Of a stretch of 64,000 bases of DNA, positions 49,501 to 62,995 are shown one piece after another. Position numbers and translations under genes: made by a program. Position 1 is the first letter of the stretch; each line of letters begins with the position of its first letter. The notes under the pieces were generated by a model. That model searched no databases. It had not been told where the DNA came from and saw only the letters and a program-made list of their open reading frames with translations. The DNA comes from Osmia lignaria lignaria. Lineage: Eukaryota > Arthropoda > Insecta > Hymenoptera > Megachilidae. The stretch covers positions 868,001-932,000 of the forward strand of contig NW_027478169.1 of the NCBI RefSeq assembly GCF_051020975.1, written 5' to 3'.

Positions 49501-52500
49501 AAGATATTTAAAAGTTCCAAAGCCGCACCAACATAATAGGGATACAGAAACACCGTGGCCCCTTTCTTTGAGATAACTCTGCACTAGTGCGAGCCGCAAA
49601 TGCCACTTCCAGCCTAGCTGTGCAGAAGACGAACAACAAGAAGAAGAAATATCTCGAAATATGTCCGTCAGGCCCGTTCCTTTAAGCTGAATCTGCAAAT
49701 ATCTCGGAAACGAAGCGAGCTATGGCAAAATGTTAAGAGACGTTTTTTGTAGAGAATTATGTTTCCTACTTTTTATGTTCTATGATATTTTTTGATCAGA
49801 TTCGTAGTTCTCGAGATATATCAAGATATTTAAAAGTTCCGAAGCCGCACCAACATAATAGAGATACAGAAACACCGTGGCCCCTTTCTTTGAGATAACT
49901 CTGCACTATTGCGAGCTGTAAATGGCACTTCCAGCTTAGCTGTGCAGAAGAAGAACAACAAGAAGAAGAAATATCTCGAAATATGTCCGTCAGGCCCCTT
50001 CCCTTGAGATAAATATGCAAATATCTCGGAAACGAAGCGAGCTATGGCAAAATGTTAAGAGACCTTTTTTGTAGAGAATTAAGTTTCCTACTTTTTGTGT
50101 TCTATGATATTTTTTGATCAGATGCGTAGTTCTCGAGATATATCAAGATATTTAAAAGTTCCGAAGCCGCACCAACATAATAGAGATACAGAAACACCGT
50201 GGCCCCTTTCTTTGAGATAACTCTGCACTATTGCGAGCTGTAAATGGCACTTCCAGCTTAGCTGTGCAGAAGAAGAACAACAAGAAGAAGAAATATCTCG
50301 AAATATGTCCGTCAGGCCCGTTCCTTTGAGCTGAATCTGCAAATATCTCGGAAACGAAGCGAGCTATGGCAAAATGTTAAGAGACCTTTTTTGTAGAGAA
50401 TTAAGTTTCCTACAATTTATGTTCTATGATATTTTTTGATCAGAAGCGTAGTTTTCGAGATATATCGAGATATTTAAAAGTTCCGAAGCCGCACCAACAT
50501 AATAGAGATACAGAAACACCGTGGCCCCTTTCTATGAGATAACTCTGCACTATTGCGAGCTCTAAATGCCACTTCCAGCTTAGTTGTGCAGAAGAAGAAC
50601 AACAAGAAGAAGAAATATCTCGAAATATGTCCGTCAGGCCCCTTCCCTTGAGATAAATCTGCAAATATCTCGGAAACGAAGCGAGCTATGGCAAAATGTT
50701 AAGAGACCTTATTTGTAGAGAATTAAGTTTCCTACTTTTTATGTTCTATGATATTTTTTGATCAGATGCGTAGTTCTCGAGATATATCAAGATATTTAAA
50801 AGTTCCAAAGCCGCACCAACATAATAGAGGTACAGAAACACCGTGGCCCCTTTCTATGAGATAACTCTGCACTATTGCGAGCTCTAAATGCCACTTCCAG
50901 CTTAGTTGTGCAGAAGAAGAACAACAAGAAGAAGAAATATCTCGAAATATGTCCGTCAGGCCCCTTCCCTTGAGATAAATCTGCAAATATCTCGGAAACG
51001 AAGCGAGCTATGGCAAAATGTTAAGAGACCTTATTTGTAGAGAATTAAGTTTCCTACTTTTTATGTTCTATGATATTTTTTGATCAGATGCGTAGTTCTC
51101 GAGATATATCAAGATATTTAAAAGTTCCGAAGCCGCACCAACATAATAGAGATACAGAAACACCGTGGCCCCTTTCTTTGAGATAACTCTGCACTATTGC
51201 GAGCTGTAAATGCCACTTTCAGCTTAGCTGTGCAGAAAAAGAACAACAAGAAGAAGAAATATCTCGAAATATGTCCGTCAGGCCCCTTCCCTTGAGATAA
51301 ATCTGCAAATATCTCGGAAACGAAGCGAGCTATGGCAAAATGTTAAGAGACCTTATTTGTAGAGAATTAAGTTTCCTACTTTTTATGTTCTATGATATTT
51401 TTTGATCAGATGCGTAGTTCTCGAGATATATCAAGATATTTAAAAGTTCCGAAGCCGCACCAACATAATAGAGATACAGAAACACCGTGGCCCCTTTCTT
51501 TGAGATAACTCTGCACTATTGCGAGCTGTAAATGCCACTTCCAGCTTAGCTGTGCAGAAGAAGAACAACAAGAAGAAGAAATATCTCGAAATATGTCCGT
51601 CAGGCCCGTTCCTTTGAGCTGAATCTGCAAATATCTCGGAAACGAAGCGAGCTATGGCAAAATGTTAAGAGACTTTATTTGTAGAGAATTAAGTTTCCTA
51701 CTTTTTATGTTCTATGATATTTTTTGATCAGATTCGTAGTTCTCGAGATATATCAAGATATTTAAAAGTTCCGAAGCCGCACCAACATAATAGAGATACA
51801 GAAACACCGTGGCCCCTTTCTTTGAGATAACTCTGCACTATTGCGAGCTGTAAATGCCACTTCCAGCTTAGCTGTGCAGAAGAAGAACAACAAGAAGAAG
51901 AAATATCTCGAAATATGTCCGTCAGGCCCCGTCCCTTGAGATAAATCTGCAAATATCTCGGAAACGAAGCGAGCTATGGCAAAATGCTAAGAGACCTTTT
52001 TTGTAGAGAATTATGTTTCCTACAATTTATGTTCTATGATATTTTTTGATCAGAAGCGTAGTTTTCGAGATATATCGAGATATTTAAAAGTTCCGAAGCC
52101 GCACCAACATAATAGAGATACAGAAACACCGTGGCCCCTTTCTTTGAGATAACTCTGCACTAGTGCGAGCCGCAAATGCCACTTCCAGCTCAGCTGTGCA
52201 GAAGAAGAACAACAAGAAGAAGAAATATCTCGAAATATGTCCGTCAGGCCCCTTCCCTTGAGATATATCTGCAAATATCTCGGAAACGAAGCGAGCTATG
52301 GCAAAATATTAAGAGACCTTTTTTGTAGAAAATTAAGTTTCCTACAATTTATGTTCTATGATATTTTTTGATCAGAAGCGTAGTTTTCGAGATATATCGA
52401 GATATTTAAAAGTTCCGAAGCCGCACCAACATAATAGAGATACAGAAACACCGTGGCCCCTTTCTTTGAGATAACTCTGCACTATTGCGAGCTGCAAATG

Positions 52501-53013
52501 CCACTTCCAGCTTAGCTGTGCAGAAGAAGAACAACAAGAAGAAGAAATATCTCGAAATATGTCCGTTAGGCCCCTTCCCTTGAGATATATCTGCAAATAT
52601 CTCGGAAACGAAGCGAGCTATGGCAAAATGTTAAGAGACCTTTTTTGTAGAGAATTAAGTTTCCTACGTTTTATGTAGTATGATATTTTTTGGTCGGATA
52701 CGTAGTTCTCGAGATATATCAAGATATTTAAAAGTTCCGAAGCCTCACCAACATAATAGAGATACAGAAACACCGTGGCCCCTTTCTTTGCGATAACTCT
52801 GCACTATTGCGAGCTGCAAATGCCACTTCCAGCTTAGCTGTGCAGAAGAAGAACAACAAGAAGAAGAAATATCTCGAAATATGTCCGTCAGGCCCCTTCC
52901 CTTGAGATATATCTGCAAATATCTCGGAAACGAAGCGAGCTATGGCAAAATGTTAAGAGACCTTTTTTGTAGAGAATTGAGTTTGCTATTTTTTATGTTC
53001 TATGATATTTTTT
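46577..53013. repeat. mixed zone with a 12-unit echo
   Basis: Twenty units without a short regular HOR. The three units at 46899-47864 (GCTCTAAATG with TTCTATGAG; GCTGTAAATG; GCTGTAAATG with GAGCTGAA) return at 50760-51725, 3864 bp or 12 units later. The units at 48506 and 48828 repeat those of 39818/40140 and 43357/43679. The unit at 48187 starts GATCGGAAGCG and has a 3-bp shorter triplet tract. Adjacent units at 49794 and 50116 share GTAAATGGCAC. The unit at 52692 is private (TGGTCGGATACG, GCCTCACC). Confidence 0.78.
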
Positions 53014-54945
53014 GATCAGACGCGTGGTTCTCGAGATATATCAAGATATTTGAAAGTTCCGAAGCCGCACCAACATAATAGAGATACAGAAACACCGTGG
53101 CCCCTTTCTTTGAGATAACTCTGCACTATTGCGAGCTGCAAATGCCACTTCCAGCTTAGCTGTGCAGAAGAAGAACAACAAGAAGAAGAAATATCTCGAA
53201 ATATGTCCGTCAGGCCCCTTCCCTTGAGATAAATCTGCAAATATCTCGGAAACGAAGCGAGCTACGGCAAAATGTTAAGAGAACTTTTTTGTAGAAAATT
53301 AGGTTTCCTACTTTTTATGTTCTATGATATTTTTTGATCAGAAGCGTAGTTTTCGAGATATATCGAGATATTTAAAAGTTCCGAAGCCGCACCAACATAA
53401 TAGAGATACAGAAACACCGTGGCCCCTTTCTTTGCGATAACTCTGCACTATTGCGAGCTGCAAATGCCACTTCCAGCTTAGCTGTGCAGAAGAAGAACAA
53501 CAAGAAGAAGAAATATCTCGAAATATGTCCGTCAGGCCCCTTCCCTTGAGATATATCTGCAAATATCTCGGAAACGAAGCGAGCTATGGCAAAATGTTAA
53601 GAGACCTTTTTTGTAGAGAATTGAGTTTGCTATTTTTTATGTTCTATGATATTTTTTGATCAGACGCGTGGTTCTCGAGATATATCAAGATATTTGAAAG
53701 TTCCGAAGCCGCACCAACATAATAGAGATACAGAAACACCGTGGCCCCTTTCTTTGAGATAACTCTGCACTATTGCGAGCTGCAAATGCCACTTCCAGCT
53801 TAGCTGTGCAGAAGAAGAACAACAAGAAGAAGAAATATCTCGAAATATGTCCGTCAGGCCCCTTCCCTTGAGATAAATCTGCAAATATCTCGGAAACGAA
53901 GCGAGCTATGGCAAAATGTTAACAGACCTTTTTTGTAGAGAATTAAGTTTCCTACTTTTTACGTTCTATGATATTTTTTGATCAGATGCGTAGTTCTCGA
54001 GATATATCAAGATATTTAAAAGTTCCGAAGCCGCACCAACATAATAGAGATACAGAAACACCGTGGCCCCTTTCTTTCAGATAACTCTGCACTAGTGCGA
54101 GCTGCAAATGCCACTTCCAGCTTAGCTGCGCAGAAGAAGAACAACAAGAAGAAGAAATATCTCGAAATATGTCCGTCAGGCCCCTTCCCTTGAGATAAAT
54201 CTGCAAATATCTCGGAAACGAAGCGAGCTATGGCAAAATGTTAAGAGACTTTATTTGTAGAGAATTAAGTTTCCTACTTTTTATGTTCTATGATAGTTTT
54301 TGATCAGATGCGTAGTTCTCGAGATATATCAAGATATTTAAAAGTTCCGAAGCTGCACCAACATAATAGAGATACAGAAACACCGTGGCCCCTTTCTTTG
54401 AGATAACTGTGCACTATTGCGAGCTGCAAATGCCACTTCCAGCTTAGCTGTGCAGAAGAAGAACATCAAGAAGAAAAAATGTCTCGAAATATGTCCGTCA
54501 GACCCCTTCCCTTGAGATAAATCTGCAAATATCTCGGAAACGAAGCGAGCTATGGCAAAATGTTAACAGACCTTTTTTGTAGAGAATTAAGTTTCCTACT
54601 TTTTACGTTCTATGATATTTTTTGATCAGATGCGTAGTTCTCGAGATATATCAAGATATTTAAAAGTTCCGAAGCCGCACCAACATAATAGAGATACAGA
54701 AACACCGTGGCCCCTTTCTTTCAGATAACTCTGCACTAGTGCGAGCTGCAAATGCCACTTCCAGCTTAGCTGCGCAGAAGAAGAACAACAAGAAGAAGAA
54801 ATGTCTCGAAATATGTCCGTCAGACCCCTTCCCTTGAGATAAATCTGCATATATCTCGGAAACGAAGCGAGCTATGGCAAAATGTTAACAGACCTTTTTT
54901 GTAGAGAATTAAGTTTCCTACTTTTTACGTTCTATGATATTTTTT
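53014..54945. repeat. short-period block (units alternating at 644 bp)
   Basis: The unit with GACGCGTGGTTC and GATATTTGAAAG occurs at 53014 and 53658 with a type B unit between (53336, TTTGCGATAAC). The unit with TTTCAGATAAC and AGCTGCGCAG occurs at 53980 and 54624 with a GATAGTTTTTGATC / ACATCAAGAAG unit between (54302). Copies of all of these return at 56234-57521. Confidence 0.8.
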
Positions 54946-56233
54946 GATCAGATGCGTAGTTCTCGAGATATATCAAGATATTTAAAAGTTCCGAAGCCGC
55001 ACCAACATAATAGAGATACAGAAACACCGTGGCCCCTTTCTTTGAGATAACTCTGCACTATTGCGAGCTGGAAATGCCACTTCCAGCTTAGCTGTGCAGA
55101 AGAAGAACAACAAGAAGAAGAAATATCTCGAAATATGTCCGTCAGGCCCCTTCCCTTGAGATATATCTGCAAATATCTCGGAAACGAAGCGAGCTATGGC
55201 AAAATGTTAAGAGACCTTTTTTGTAGAGAATTATGTTTCCTACACGTTATGTTCTATGATATTTTTTGATCAGAAGCGTAGTTTTCGAGATATATCGAGA
55301 TATTTAAAAGTTCCGAAGCCGCACCAACATAATAGAGATACAGAAACACCGTGGCCCCTTTCTTTGAGATAACTCTGCACTATTGCGAGCTGCAAATGCC
55401 ACTTCCAGCTTAGCTGTGCAGAAGAAGAACAACAAGAAGAAGAAATATCTCGAAATATGTCCGTTAGGCCCCTTCCCTTGAGATAAATCTGCATATATCT
55501 CGGAAACGGAGCGAGCTATGGCAAAATGTTAAGAGACCTTATTTGTAGAGAATTAAGTTTCCTACTTTTTATGTTCAATGATATTTTTTGATCAGATGCG
55601 TAGTTCTCGAGATATATCAAGATATTTAAAAGTTCCGAAGCCGCACCAACATAATAGAGATACAGAAACACCGTGGCCCCATTCTTTGAGATAACTCTGC
55701 ACTATTGCGAGCTGCAAATGCCACTTCCAGCTTAGCTGTGCAGAAGAAGAACAACAAGAAGAAGAAATATCTCGAAATATGTCCATCAGGCCCGTTCCTT
55801 TGAGCTGAATCTGCAAATATCGCGGAAACGAAGCGAGCTATGGCAAAATCTTAAGAGACGTTTTTTGTAGAGAATTATGTTTCCTACAATTTATGTTCTA
55901 TGATATTTTTTGATCAGAAGCGTAGTTCTCGAGATATATCAAGATATTTAAAAGTTCCGAAGCCGCACCAACATAATAGAGATACAGAAACACCGTGGCC
56001 CCTTTCTTTGAGATAACTCTGCACTATTGCGAGCTGCAAATGCCACTTCCAGCTTAGCTGTGCAGAAGAAGAACAACAAGAAGAAGAAATATCTCGAAAT
56101 ATGTCCGTCAGGCCCCTTCCCTTGAGATAAATCTGCAAATATCTCGGAAACGAAGCGAGCTACGGCAAAATGTTAAGAGAACTTTTTTGTAGAAAATTAG
56201 GTTTCCTACTTTTTATGTTCTATGATATTTTTT
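54946..56233. repeat. four-unit cassette, copy 1 (1288 bp)
   Basis: Four units in fixed order: GCTGGAAATG with CTACACGTTATG (54946); type B with GCATATATC and GGAAACGGAGC (55268); CCATTCTTTG with GTCCATCAGG, GAGCTGAA and ATATCGCGG (55590); and the mixed head GATCAGAAGCGTAGTTCTCG (55912). The same order returns three more times downstream. Confidence 0.87.
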
Positions 56234-58165
56234 GATCAGAAGCGTAGTTTTCGAGATATATCGAGATATTTAAAAGTTCCGAAGCCGCACCAACATAATA
56301 GAGATACAGAAACACCGTGGCCCCTTTCTTTGCGATAACTCTGCACTATTGCGAGCTGCAAATGCCACTTCCAGCTTAGCTGTGCAGAAGAAGAACAACA
56401 AGAAGAAGAAATATCTCGAAATATGTCCGTCAGGCCCCTTCCCTTGAGATATATCTGCAAATATCTCGGAAACGAAGCGAGCTATGGCAAAATGTTAAGA
56501 GACCTTTTTTGTAGAGAATTGAGTTTGCTATTTTTTATGTTCTATGATATTTTTTGATCAGACGCGTGGTTCTCGAGATATATCAAGATATTTGAAAGTT
56601 CCGAAGCCGCACCAACATAATAGAGATACAGAAACACCGTGGCCCCTTTCTTTGAGATAACTCTGCACTATTGCGAGCTGCAAATGCCACTTCCAGCTTA
56701 GCTGTGCAGAAGAAGAACAACAAGAAGAAGAAATATCTCGAAATATGTCCGTCAGGCCCCTTCCCTTGAGATAAATCTGCAAATATCTCGGAAACGAAGC
56801 GAGCTATGGCAAAATGTTAAGAGACTTTATTTGTAGAGAATTAAGTTTCCTACTTTTTATGTTCTATGATAGTTTTTGATCAGATGCGTAGTTCTCGAGA
56901 TATATCAAGATATTTAAAAGTTCCGAAGCTGCACCAACATAATAGAGATACAGAAACACCGTGGCCCCTTTCTTTGAGATAACTGTGCACTATTGCGAGC
57001 TGCAAATGCCACTTCCAGCTTAGCTGTGCAGAAGAAGAACATCAAGAAGAAAAAATGTCTCGAAATATGTCCGTCAGACCCCTTCCCTTGAGATAAATCT
57101 GCAAATATCTCGGAAACGAAGCGAGCTATGGCAAAATGTTAACAGACCTTTTTTGTAGAGAATTAAGTTTCCTACTTTTTACGTTCTATGATATTTTTTG
57201 ATCAGATGCGTAGTTCTCGAGATATATCAAGATATTTAAAAGTTCCGAAGCCGCACCAACATAATAGAGATACAGAAACACCGTGGCCCCTTTCTTTCAG
57301 ATAACTCTGCACTAGTGCGAGCTGCAAATGCCACTTCCAGCTTAGCTGCGCAGAAGAAGAACAACAAGAAGAAGAAATATCTCGAAATATGTCCGTCAGG
57401 CCCCTTCCCTTGAGATAAATCTGCATATATCTCGGAAACGAAGCGAGCTATGGCAAAATGTTAACAGACCTTTTTTGTAGAGAATTAAGTTTCCTACTTT
57501 TTACGTTCTATGATATTTTTTGATCCGATGCGTAGTTCTCGAGATATATCAAGATATTTAAAAGTTCCGAAGCTGCACCAACATAATAAAGGTACAGAAA
57601 CACCGTGGCCTCCTTCTTTGAGATAACTCTGCACTAGTGCGAGCCGCAAATGCCACTTCCAGCTTAGCTGTGCAGAAGAAGAACAACAAGAAGAAGAAAT
57701 ATCTCGAAATATGTCCGTCAGGCCCCTTCCCTTGAGATAAATCTGCAAATATCTCGGAAACGAAGCGAGCTATGGCAAAATGTTAAGAGACTTTATTTGT
57801 AGAGAATTAAGTTTCCTACTTTTTATGTTCTATGATAGTTTTTGATCAGATGCGTAGTTCTCGAGATATATCAAGATATTTAAAAGTTCCGAAGCTGCAC
57901 CAACATAATAGAGATACAGAAACACCGTGGCCCCTTTCTTTGAGATAACTGTGCACTATTGCGAGCTGCAAATGCCACTTCCAGCTTAGCTGTGCAGAAG
58001 AAGAACAACAAGAAGAAGAAATGTCTCGAAATATGTCCGTCAGACCCCTTCCCTTGAGATAAATCTGCAAATATCTCGGAAACGAAGCGAGCTATGGCAA
58101 AATGTTAACAGACCTTTTTTGTAGAGAATTAAGTTTCCTACTTTTTACGTTCTATGATATTTTTT
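56234..58165. repeat. spacer units between cassette copies 1 and 2
   Basis: Six units recycled from 53336-54945: type B with TTTGCGATAAC (56234), GACGCGTGG (56556), GATAGTTTTTGATC with ACATCAAGAAG (56878), TTTCAGATAAC (57200), then GATCCGATGCG with AATAAAGGTAC (57522) and another GATAGTTTTTGATC unit (57844). Confidence 0.78.
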
Positions 58166-59453
58166 GATCAGATGCGTAGTTCTCGAGATATATCAAGATA
58201 TTTAAAAGTTCCGAAGCCGCACCAACATAATAGAGATACAGAAACACCGTGGCCCCTTTCTTTGAGATAACTCTGCACTATTGCGAGCTGGAAATGCCAC
58301 TTCCAGCTTAGCTGTGCAGAAGAAGAACAACAAGAAGAAGAAATATCTCGAAATATGTCCGTCAGGCCCCTTCCCTTGAGATATATCTGCAAATATCTCG
58401 GAAACGAAGCGAGCTATGGCAAAATGTTAAGAGACCTTTTTTGTAGAGAATTATGTTTCCTACACGTTATGTTCTATGATATTTTTTGATCAGAAGCGTA
58501 GTTTTCGAGATATATCGAGATATTTAAAAGTTCCGAAGCCGCACCAACATAATAGAGATACAGAAACACCGTGGCCCCTTTCTTTGAGATAACTCTGCAC
58601 TATTGCGAGCTGCAAATGCCACTTCCAGCTTAGCTGTGCAGAAGAAGAACAACAAGAAGAAGAAATATCTCGAAATATGTCCGTTAGGCCCCTTCCCTTG
58701 AGATAAATCTGCATATATCTCGGAAACGGAGCGAGCTATGGCAAAATGTTAAGAGACCTTATTTGTAGAGAATTAAGTTTCCTACTTTTTATGTTCAATG
58801 ATATTTTTTGATCAGATGCGTAGTTCTCGAGATATATCAAGATATTTAAAAGTTCCGAAGCCGCACCAACATAATAGAGATACAGAAACACCGTAGCCCC
58901 ATTCTTTGAGATAACTCTGCACTATTGCGAGCTGCAAATGCCACTTCCAGCTTAGCTGTGCAGAAGAAGAACAACAAGAAGAAGAAATATCTCGAAATAT
59001 GTCCATCAGGCCCGTTCCTTTGAGCTGAATCTGCAAATATCGCGGAAACGAAGCGAGCTATGGCAAAATCTTAAGAGACGTTTTTTGTAGAGAATTATGT
59101 TTCCTACAATTTATGTTCTATGATATTTTTTGATCAGAAGCGTAGTTCTCGAGATATATCAAGATATTTAAAAGTTCCGAAGCCGCACCAACATAATAGA
59201 GATACAGAAACACCGTGGCCCCTTTCTTTGAGATAACTCTGCACTATTGCGAGCTGGAAATGCCACTTCCAGTTTAGCTGTGCAGAAGAAGAACAACAAA
59301 AAGAAGAAATATCTCGAAATATGTCCGTCAGGCCCCTTCCCTTGAGATATATCTGCAAATATCTCGGAAACGAAGCGAGCTATGGCAAAACGTTAAGAGA
59401 CCTTTTTTGTAGAGAATTATGTTTCCTACACGTTATGTTCTATGATATTTTTT
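58166..59453. repeat. four-unit cassette, copy 2
   Basis: Same four units as at 54946, 3220 bp (ten units) later, with GTAGCCCCATTC as a private change in the third. The fourth unit (59132) is a hybrid. It begins with the cassette's own GATCAGAAGCGTAGTTCTCG but continues with GCTGGAAATG and CTACACGTTATG, which belong to the first cassette unit. Confidence 0.86.
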
Positions 59454-60741
59454 GATCAGAAGCGTAGTTTTCGAGATATATCGAGATATTTAAAAGTTCC
59501 GAAGCCGCACCAACATAATAGAGATACAGAAACACCGTGGCCCCTTTCTTTCAGATAACTCTGCACTAGTGCGAGCTGCAAATGCCACTTCCAGCTTAGC
59601 TGCGCAGAAGAAGAACAACAAGAAGAAGAAATATCTCGAAATATGTCCGTCAGGCCCCTTCCCTTGAGATAAATCTGCATATATCTCGGAAACGAAGCGA
59701 GCTATGGCAAAATGTTAAGAGACCTTTTTTGTAGAGAATTAAGTTTTCTACTTTTTATGTTCTATGATATTTTTTGATCAGATGCGTAGTTCTCGAGATA
59801 TATCAAGATATTTAAAAGTTCCGAAGCTGCACCAACATAATAGAGGTACAGAAACACCGTGGCCTCCTTCTTTGAGATAACTCTGCACTATTGCGAGCTG
59901 CAAATGCCACTTCCAGCTTAGCTGTGCAGAAGAAGAACAACAAGAAGAAGAAATATCTCGAAATATGTCCGTCAGGCCCCTTCCCTTGAGATATATCTGC
60001 AAATATCTCGGAAACGAAGCGAGCTATGGCAAAATGTTAAGAGACCTTTTTTGTAGAGAATTAAGTTTCCTACTTTTTATGTTCTATGATATTTTTTGAT
60101 CAGATGCGTAGTTCTCGAGATATATCAAGATATTTAAAAGTTCCGAAGCCGCACCAACATAATAGAGATACAGAAACACCGTGGCCCCTGTCTTTGAGAT
60201 AACTCTGCACTAGTGCGAGCCGCAAATGCCACTTCCAGCTTAGCTGTGCAGAAGAAGAACAACAAGAAGAAGAAATATCTCGAAATATGTCCGTCAGGCC
60301 CCTTCCCTTGAGATAAATCTGCAAATATCTCGGAAACGAAGCGAGCTATGGCAAAATGTTAAGAGACTTTATTTGTAGAGAATTAAGTTTCCTACTTTTT
60401 ATGTTCTATGATATTTTTTGATCAGATGCGTAGTTCTCGAGATATATCAAGATATTTAAAAGTTCCGAAGCCGCACCAACATAATAGAGATACAGAAACA
60501 CCGTGGCCCCTGTCTTTGAGATAACTCTGCACTAGTGCGAGCCGCAAATGCCACTTCCAGCTTAGCTGTGCAGAAGAAGAACAACAAGAAGAAGAAATAT
60601 CTCGAAATATGTCCGTCAGGCCCCTTCCCTTGAGATAAATCTGCAAATATCTCGGAAACGAAGCGAGCTATGGCAAAATGTTAAGAGACTTTATTTGTAG
60701 AGAATTAAGTTTCCTACTTTTTATGTTCTATGATAGTTTTT
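59454..60741. repeat. spacer units between cassette copies 2 and 3
   Basis: Type B head joined to TTTCAGATAAC (59454), GCTGCACC with GGCCTCCTTC (59776), and two adjacent nearly identical units with CCCTGTCTTTGAG (60098 and 60420). The second of the pair is followed by GATAGTTTTTGATC rather than GATATTTTTTGATC. Confidence 0.78.
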
Positions 60742-62029
60742 GATCAGATGCGTAGTTCTCGAGATATATCAAGATATTTAAAAGTTCCGAAGCCGCACCA
60801 ACATAATAGAGATACAGAAACACCGTGGCCCCTTTCTTTGAGATAACTCTGCACTATTGCGAGCTGGAAATGCCACTTCCAGCTTAGCTGTGCAGAAGAA
60901 GAACAACAAGAAGAAGAAATATCTCGAAATATGTCCGTCAGGCCCCTTCCCTTGAGATATATCTGCAAATATCTCGGAAACGAAGCGAGCTATGGCAAAA
61001 TGTTAAGAGACCTTTTTTGTAGAGAATTATGTTTCCTACACGTTATGTTCTATGATATTTTTTGATCAGAAGCGTAGTTTTCGAGATATATCGAGATATT
61101 TAAAAGTTCCGAAGCCGCACCAACATAATAGAGATACAGAAACACCGTGGCCCCTTTCTTTGAGATAACTCTGCACTATTGCGAGCTGCAAATGCCACTT
61201 CCAGCTTAGCTGTGCAGAAGAAGAACAACAAGAAGAAGAAATATCTCGAAATATGTCCGTTAGGCCCGTTCCCTTGGGATAAATCTGCATATATCTCGGA
61301 AACGGAGCGAGCTGTGGCAAAATGTTAAGAGACCTTATTTGTAGAGAATTAAGTTTCCTACTTTTTATGTTCAATGATATTTTTTGATCAGATGCGTAGT
61401 TCTCGAGATATATCAAGATATTTAAAAGTTCCGAAGCCGCACCAACATAATAGAGATACAGAAACACCGTGGCCCCTTTCTTTGAGATAACTCTGCACTA
61501 TTGCGAGCTGCAAATGCCACTTCCAGCTTAGCTGTGCAGAAGAAGAACAACAAGAAGAAGAAATATCTCGAAATATGTCCATCAGGCCCGTTCCTTTGAG
61601 CTGAATCTGCAAATATCGCGGAAACGAAGCGAGCTATGGCAAAATCTTAAGAGACGTTTTTTGTAGAGAATTATGTTTCCTACAATTTATGTTCTATGAT
61701 ATTTTTTGATCAGAAGCGTAGTTCTCGAGATATATCAAGATATTTAAAAGTTCCGAAGCCGCACCAACATAATAGAGATACAGAAACACCGTGGCCCCTT
61801 TCTTTGAGATAACTCTGCACTATTGCGAGCTGCAAATGCCACTTCCAGCTTAGCTGCGCAGAAGAAGAACAACAAGAAGAAGAAATATCTCGAAATATGT
61901 CCGTCAGGCCCCTTCCCTTGAGATAAATCTGCATATATCTCGGAAACGAAGCGAGCTATGGCAAAATGTTAAGAGAAGTTTTTTGTAGAGAATTATGTTT
62001 CCTACAATTTATGTTCTATGATATTTTTT
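60742..62029. repeat. four-unit cassette, copy 3
   Basis: Returns 2576 bp (eight units) after copy 2. The second unit now reads CCCGTTCCCTTGGGATAAA and GAGCTGTGGC, changes shared only with copy 4. Copies 3 and 4 are therefore closest relatives. The third unit lacks the CCATTC change of copies 1 and 2. Confidence 0.87.
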
Positions 62030-62995
62030 GATCAGAAGCGTAGTTTTCGAGATATATCGAGATATTTAAAAGTTCCGAAGCCGCACCAACATAATAGAGA
62101 TACAGAAACACCGTGGCCCCTTTCTTTCAGATAACTCTGCACTAGTGCGAGCCGCAAATGCCACTTCCAGCTTAGCTGTGCAGAAGAAGAACAACAAGAA
62201 AAAGAAATATCTCGAAATATGTCCGTCAGGCCGGTTCCTTTGAGCTGAATCTGCAAATATCTCGGAAACGAAGCGAGCTATGGCAAAATGTTAACAGACG
62301 TTTTTTGTAGAGAATTATGTTTCCTACAATTTATGTTCTGTGATATTTTTTGATCAGAAGCGTAGTTTTCAAGATATATCGAGATATTTAAAAGTTCCGA
62401 AGCTGCACCAACATAATAGAGGTACAGAAACACCGTGGCCCCCTTCTTTGAGATAACGCTGCACTATTGCGAGCTGCAAATGCCACTTCCAGCTTAGCTG
62501 TGCAGAAGAAGAACAACAAGAAGAAGAAATGTATCGAAATATGTCCGTCAGGCCCCTTCCCTTGAGATAAATCTGCAAATATCTCGGAAACGAAGCCAGC
62601 TATGGCAAAATGTTAAGAGACTTTATTTGTAGAGAATTAAGTTTCCTACTTTTTATCTTCTATGATATTTTTTGATCAGAGGCGTAGTTCTCGAGATATA
62701 TCAAGATATTTAAAAGTTCCGAAGCTGCACCAACATAATAGAGGTACAGAAACACCGTGGCCTCCTTCTTTGAGATAACGCTGCACTATTGCGAGCTGCA
62801 AATGCCACTTCCAGCTTAGCTGTGCAGAAGAAGAACAACAAGAAGAAGAAATGTCTCGAAATATGTCCGTCAGGCCCCTTCCCTTGAGATAAATCTGCAA
62901 ATATCTCGGAAACGAAGCCAGCTATGGCAAAATGTTAAGAGACTTTATTTGTAGAGAATTAAGTTTCCTACTTTTTATGTTCTATGATAGTTTTT
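62030..62995. repeat. spacer units between cassette copies 3 and 4
   Basis: Type B with GGCCGGTTCC (62030), a type B head with TTTTCAAGATAT joined to a GCTGCACC/AGAGGTAC unit (62352), and GATCAGAGGCG with GCTGCACC (62674). The last two share GATAACGCTGC and GAAGCCAGC and appear to be successive copies of one unit. Confidence 0.78.

Noticed and set aside
61066..61467. 133-codon minus-strand frames here and at 63320-63721
   Set aside because: They start at GTG, run across a unit boundary only because of a few substitutions, and are copies of the same cassette unit. No protein family is recognisable.
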